Part shown: piece after piece, positions 61,020-64,000 of the stretch
How the letters are laid out: each line of letters begins with the position of its first letter
Numbering within the stretch: position 1 is the stretch's first letter
Source of the DNA: Sulfuricella sp. T08
GTDB lineage: Bacteria > Pseudomonadota > Gammaproteobacteria > Burkholderiales > Sulfuricellaceae
Direction of reading: 5' to 3'
DNA: 64,000 nucleotides
Assembly (NCBI RefSeq): GCF_000971475.1
Contig: NZ_DF967544.1
Location: 123,061 to 187,060, forward strand
Program-made: the position numbers and the translations under genes
Notes under the pieces: model-generated
What the model was told of the DNA's origin: nothing
Database searches by the model: none
Seen by the model: the letters and a program-made list of their open reading frames with translations, nothing else

Positions 61020-61108
61020 AGTGAGGAGTGAGGAGTGAAGAGTGAGGAAAAGCGGTTATCGAGCGGCGAGGTTTTGCCCCCTGACTCCTCACCCCTCACT
61101 TCTCACCC
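61020..61108. repeat. Imperfect inverted repeat of GAGTGAGG units between yqgE and ruvX
   Basis: The 5' arm is a run of AGTGAGGAGTGAGGAGTGAA units (61020-61046). The 3' arm ACTCCTCACCCCTCACTTCT (61084-61103) is roughly complementary. They would form a long imperfect stem. The repeat lies just upstream of, or within, the first codons of ruvX, depending on the start chosen. Confidence 0.65.
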
Positions 61109-61109
61109 G

Positions 61110-61523
61110 GTGCGAGGCACCGTACTCGGCTTCGATTTCGGCATCAAGCGCATTGGCGTGGCGGTGGGCGAGCTGGAGCTGGGGCTGGCACATCCCTTGA
61201 CGACGGTACTGGGGGAAAGCAACGACCAGCGCTTCGGTGCCATCGAGGCGCTGCTCAAGGAATGGCGGCCGGCGCTGGTGGTGGTTGGGTTACCCGCCCA
61301 CACGGACGGCGAGGAGCACGAAATGAGCGCGCGCTGCCGGCGCTTCGCGCACCAGTTGGAAGGCCGCTTCGGCCTCAAGGTGGTGCTGGTTGACGAGCGC
61401 CACAGTTCCACCGCGGCGAGCGAGGATCTGAACGAAGCCGGAGTACGCGGACGCAAGCAGAAGGCGGTGCTGGACCAAGTCGCAGCGCAACGGATATTGC
61501 AGTCTTATCTGGATGGTCAATAA
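61110..61523 (+). CDS. ruvX: Putative pre-16S rRNA nuclease RuvX (YqgF)
   Basis: RuvX/YqgF is an RNase H-fold nuclease that matures the 5' end of 16S rRNA. The conserved parts are [57 protein letters not shown] and [18 protein letters not shown], with the catalytic Asp/Glu residues present. I choose the GTG at 61110, giving 137 residues, the normal size. A GTG at 61035 would add 25 residues encoded entirely by the GAGTGAGG repeat. Neither start has a strong ribosome-binding site. The end of the gene meets pyrB. Confidence 0.87.
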   Translation: MRGTVLGFDFGIKRIGVAVGELELGLAHPLTTVLGESNDQRFGAIEALLKEWRPALVVVGLPAHTDGEEHEMSARCRRFAHQLEGRFGLKVVLVDERHSSTAASEDLNEAGVRGRKQKAVLDQVAAQRILQSYLDGQ

Positions 61524-61524
61524 C

Positions 61525-62478
61525 ATGAAAAACAATCCCCAACTCAACAAGAACGGCGAACTGCAGCATCTGCTCACCATCGAGGGCTTGCCTGCAGCGA
61601 CCTTGCGGCACATTCTCGACACCGCTTCATCCTTCCTCAACATCGCCGAGCGCGAGGTGAAGAAGGTGCCGCTGCTGCAGGGCAAGGCAATCTTCAACCT
61701 GTTCTTCGAGCCCAGCACGCGCACCCGCACCACCTTCGAGATCGCCGCCAAGAAGCTGTCGGCCGACGTGATCAACCTCAACGTCGGCGCGTCCAGCACC
61801 AGCAAGGGCGAAACCCTGCTCGACACCGTCGACAACCTGGCGGCGATGCAGGCGGACATGTTCATCGTGCGCCATTCCCAGTCCGGCGCGCCGCATCTGA
61901 TCGCGCAGCATGTCGCACCGCACATCAATGTCGTCAATGCCGGCGACGGGCGCCATGCCCACCCCACCCAGGGGTTGCTGGACATGTTTACCATCCGCCA
62001 TTACAAAAAGGATCTGACCAGCCTGCGCGTGGCCATCGTCGGCGACATGCTGCACTCGCGCGTGGCGCGTTCGCAGATCCATGCGCTGACCACGCTGGGC
62101 GTGCCGGAAGTGCGCGTGATCGCTCCCAAGACCCTGATCCCGGCCTGTGCCGAGCGCATGGGGGTGCAGATTTACCACGACATGGCGCAGGGGCTGAAGG
62201 ATGTCGACGTGGTCATCATGTTGCGCCTGCAGAACGAGCGCATGCGTGGCGCGCTGCTGCCTTCAGCGCAGGAGTACTTCAAGTATTATGGGCTGACCGC
62301 CGAGAAGCTGGCGCTGGCGCGGCCAGACGCGATCGTCATGCATCCTGGCCCGATGAATCGCGGCGTGGAAATCGAATCCTCCGTTGCCGACGGAGTGCAG
62401 TCGGTAATCCTGTCCCAGGTAACATTCGGCATCGCAGTGCGGATGGCGGTGATGAGCATACTGGCGGGGAAGAATTAA
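61525..62478 (+). CDS. pyrB: Aspartate carbamoyltransferase catalytic chain
   Basis: ATCase condenses carbamoyl phosphate and aspartate in pyrimidine synthesis. The 317-residue chain has the carbamoyl-phosphate motif [15 protein letters not shown]. It also has the later blocks [19 protein letters not shown] ([11 protein letters not shown]), [46 protein letters not shown] and [12 protein letters not shown]. The ATG at 61525 is taken as start, and one at 61513 overlapping ruvX is the alternative. The next gene, one base away, encodes an inactive dihydroorotase, as in the Pseudomonas-type ATCase-PyrC' complex. No pyrI regulatory chain is seen. Confidence 0.95.
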   Translation: MKNNPQLNKNGELQHLLTIEGLPAATLRHILDTASSFLNIAEREVKKVPLLQGKAIFNLFFEPSTRTRTTFEIAAKKLSADVINLNVGASSTSKGETLLDTVDNLAAMQADMFIVRHSQSGAPHLIAQHVAPHINVVNAGDGRHAHPTQGLLDMFTIRHYKKDLTSLRVAIVGDMLHSRVARSQIHALTTLGVPEVRVIAPKTLIPACAERMGVQIYHDMAQGLKDVDVVIMLRLQNERMRGALLPSAQEYFKYYGLTAEKLALARPDAIVMHPGPMNRGVEIESSVADGVQSVILSQVTFGIAVRMAVMSILAGKN

Positions 62479-62479
62479 T

Positions 62480-63760
62480 ATGAAAATCCACATCAAGAAC
62501 GGCCGATTTATCGACCCGAAAAACAACATCGACACAGGGCAGGACGTGTTCATTGCCGCCGGTAAAATGGTCGCTGTCGGCGCCATGCCCGAACGCTTTA
62601 ATGCCAATCGCACGATCGACGCAACCGGCCTGGTGGTCTGCCCCGGCCTGGTCGACCTGTCTGCCCGGTTGCGCGAGCCGGGTTACGAATACAAGGCCAC
62701 TCTCGAATCCGAGATGCTGGCGGCGGTGGCAGGCGGCGTCACCAGCCTGGTCTGCCCGCCTGACACCGACCCACCGCTGGACGAGCCTGGCCTGGTGGAA
62801 ATGCTCAAGCATCGCGCCAAGAGCCTGAATCAGGCGCGGGTCTATCCGCTTGGCGCGCTCACCCAGAAGCTGGCCGGCGAGCGCCTGACCGAAATGGCCG
62901 AACTCCATGACGCCGGCTGCATCGCTTTCTCCCACGCCGATGTGCCGCTCACCGACACCAACGTGCTGCTGCACGCCATGCAGTATGCGGCCACTTTCGG
63001 ATTCACCGTCTGGCTGCGGCCGCAGGACGCCTTCCTCGCTCGCGACGGCGTCGCCCATGATGGCGAAGTCGCCACCCGGCTCGGCTTGGCGGCGATTCCT
63101 TCCTGCGCCGAAACCATCGCCCTTGCCGGCATTCTTGCCTTGGCCCGAGAAACCGGTGCGCGCATCCACATCTGCCGCCTCTCCAGCCGCGAAGGCGTGG
63201 CCCTGATCCGCGCAGCCAAAGCGGAAGGCCTGCCGGTGACCTGCGACGTCGCCATCCACCATGCCCACCTGAGCGAAATGGACATCGGCTTTTTCGACGC
63301 CAATTGCCACCTTATTCCGCCGCTCAGAAGTCAGCGCGACCGCGACGCCCTGCGCGAGGCTCTCGCCGACGGAACGGTCGATGCCCTGTGCTCCGATCAC
63401 GCCCCGGTGGATGACGACGCCAAACTGCTGCCCTTCGCCGAAGCCGAACCCGGCGCCACCGGCCTGGAGCTGCTGCTGCCGCTGACGCTGAAATGGGCGA
63501 ATGAGATGGGGGTGTCTTTGTCCGCTGCGATCGCTAAAATCAGCGCCGAACCGTCGCGGATACTGGCTTTGAACAACGGTCACCTGGGGGCGGGACAGTC
63601 AGCCGATGTGTGCATCTTCGACCCGGAGAAGTACTGGAAGGTTGAGCCGCGCTCGCTCAAGAGCCAAGGGAGGAATACGCCGTTTTTGGGGATGGAGTTA
63701 CAGGGGAAGGTTAGATATACGTTGGTGGAGGGGCATGTGGTTTATGAGGCCAACGTGTAA
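62480..63760 (+). CDS. Dihydroorotase-like non-catalytic subunit of ATCase (PyrC')
   Basis: This 426-residue amidohydrolase-fold protein follows pyrB by one base. Active dihydroorotases carry DxHxHLR at the first metal site; here residues 59-65 read DLSARLR, so both histidines are gone (S61, R63). The remaining pattern (VCPGLVDL...REPGYEYKATLESE, IHICRLSSREGVALI, DALCSDHAPVDDDAKLLPF) keeps the fold and the DHAP aspartate. This matches the pseudo-dihydroorotase PyrC' that scaffolds ATCase in Pseudomonas and many betaproteobacteria. It probably makes pyrB functional. A true pyrC should exist elsewhere in the genome. Confidence 0.92.
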   Translation: MKIHIKNGRFIDPKNNIDTGQDVFIAAGKMVAVGAMPERFNANRTIDATGLVVCPGLVDLSARLREPGYEYKATLESEMLAAVAGGVTSLVCPPDTDPPLDEPGLVEMLKHRAKSLNQARVYPLGALTQKLAGERLTEMAELHDAGCIAFSHADVPLTDTNVLLHAMQYAATFGFTVWLRPQDAFLARDGVAHDGEVATRLGLAAIPSCAETIALAGILALARETGARIHICRLSSREGVALIRAAKAEGLPVTCDVAIHHAHLSEMDIGFFDANCHLIPPLRSQRDRDALREALADGTVDALCSDHAPVDDDAKLLPFAEAEPGATGLELLLPLTLKWANEMGVSLSAAIAKISAEPSRILALNNGHLGAGQSADVCIFDPEKYWKVEPRSLKSQGRNTPFLGMELQGKVRYTLVEGHVVYEANV

Positions 63761-64000
63761 AAGTTCAGATCTAACCTGACATTGTCTGTCAGATTGCCTA
63801 AGGTTAAATAGCTTAAATTGACACGTTTGCGACTAGGGCCAACCGGCAGAAAACGACACACAAGAGACATATGCACCATAGGCCGATTACTGACCGCTAT
63901 TGCCCGAATTCTGTTGAAAAACCCCACCCTTTAGCCCCCTGTTTGTGATATGATATAGACATATTATGGATACAAGGAATCACGCCATGATGGGTCATCA
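63761..64000 (+). mobile_element. Probable left end of an insertion sequence with the start of its transposase
   Basis: Downstream of PyrC' the sequence changes character: a non-coding stretch contains CTGTTGAAAAACCCCACCC. This is followed by an AT-rich promoter-like segment (TTTGTGATATGATATAGAC). An AAGGAA site and tandem ATGs lie at 63988 (MMGH..., running off the window). This arrangement resembles the 5' ends of IS5/IS1182-group elements, whose transposases often begin MMG. Only four or five codons are visible, so the identity is a guess. No terminal inverted repeat can be confirmed. Confidence 0.4.

Overview
The window reads as a chromosome segment of a betaproteobacterium, most likely Nitrosomonadales (Sulfuricella or Gallionella-like). 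This is inferred from gene content and from betaproteobacterial neighbourhoods such as Tim44-like gene/ubiE and PII/ubiK/comM. No rRNA, tRNA or CRISPR array was recognised. Most of the segment is dense housekeeping or signalling sequence. The guanidine operon is the main accessory metabolic block, and an apparent insertion sequence begins at the right edge.

Left part (1-9147): a truncated Tim44-like gene and ubiE lie on the minus strand. phoB-phoR lie on the plus strand behind a near-perfect Pho box. A minus-strand operon follows, holding a conserved hypothetical gene, a HIT hydrolase and a 1273-residue FAD/Fe-S oxidoreductase.

Centre-left (9688-22214): this is the standout locus. A promoter region with two NtrC-like sites and a sigma-54 -24/-12 element leads into a guanidine-I (ykkC) riboswitch with a plausible terminator. 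The operon behind it encodes a NitT/TauT-type ABC transporter, a creatininase-family amidohydrolase, a type III glutamine synthetase, two DUF1989 proteins (carboxyguanidine deiminase subunits), a biotin-dependent urea/guanidine carboxylase and allophanate hydrolase. Together they would import guanidine, carboxylate it, deaminate carboxyguanidine to allophanate and release ammonia. The creatininase and GlnT-like genes are the least explained members. A second nitrogen operon (28848 to 26200, minus: TorF-type porin, glnK, amtB) has a matching sigma-54/NtrC promoter, so both appear to answer to nitrogen limitation. A periplasmic NMT1-type ligand-binding diguanylate cyclase lies just downstream.

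Middle (29085-36964): ubiK and comM are followed by a minus-strand operon in the order GGDEF protein, RsbT-RsbX fusion, RsbR-like, RsbS-like, pilU. This looks like a stressosome-type partner-switch linked to c-di-GMP and type IV pilus retraction.

Right-middle (36965-55282): metH, a frameshifted acetyltransferase pseudogene, and a sensory cluster. The cluster holds a membrane-anchored UrtA/AmiC-like binding protein overlapping a 1635-residue hybrid kinase, a REC-kinase, a REC-PAS-GGDEF-EAL protein and a further diguanylate cyclase. A hexose-6-phosphate mutarotase and an HDOD protein follow.

Right end (55518-64000): mpl, a YqiA-like esterase and an RNB exonuclease overlap. Next come a TonB-like protein, yqgE, ruvX, pyrB and a catalytically dead dihydroorotase (PyrC'). 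The window ends in what looks like the left end of an insertion sequence.

A 163-bp hairpin-rich intergenic repeat occurs twice in inverted orientation, with two related shorter copies.
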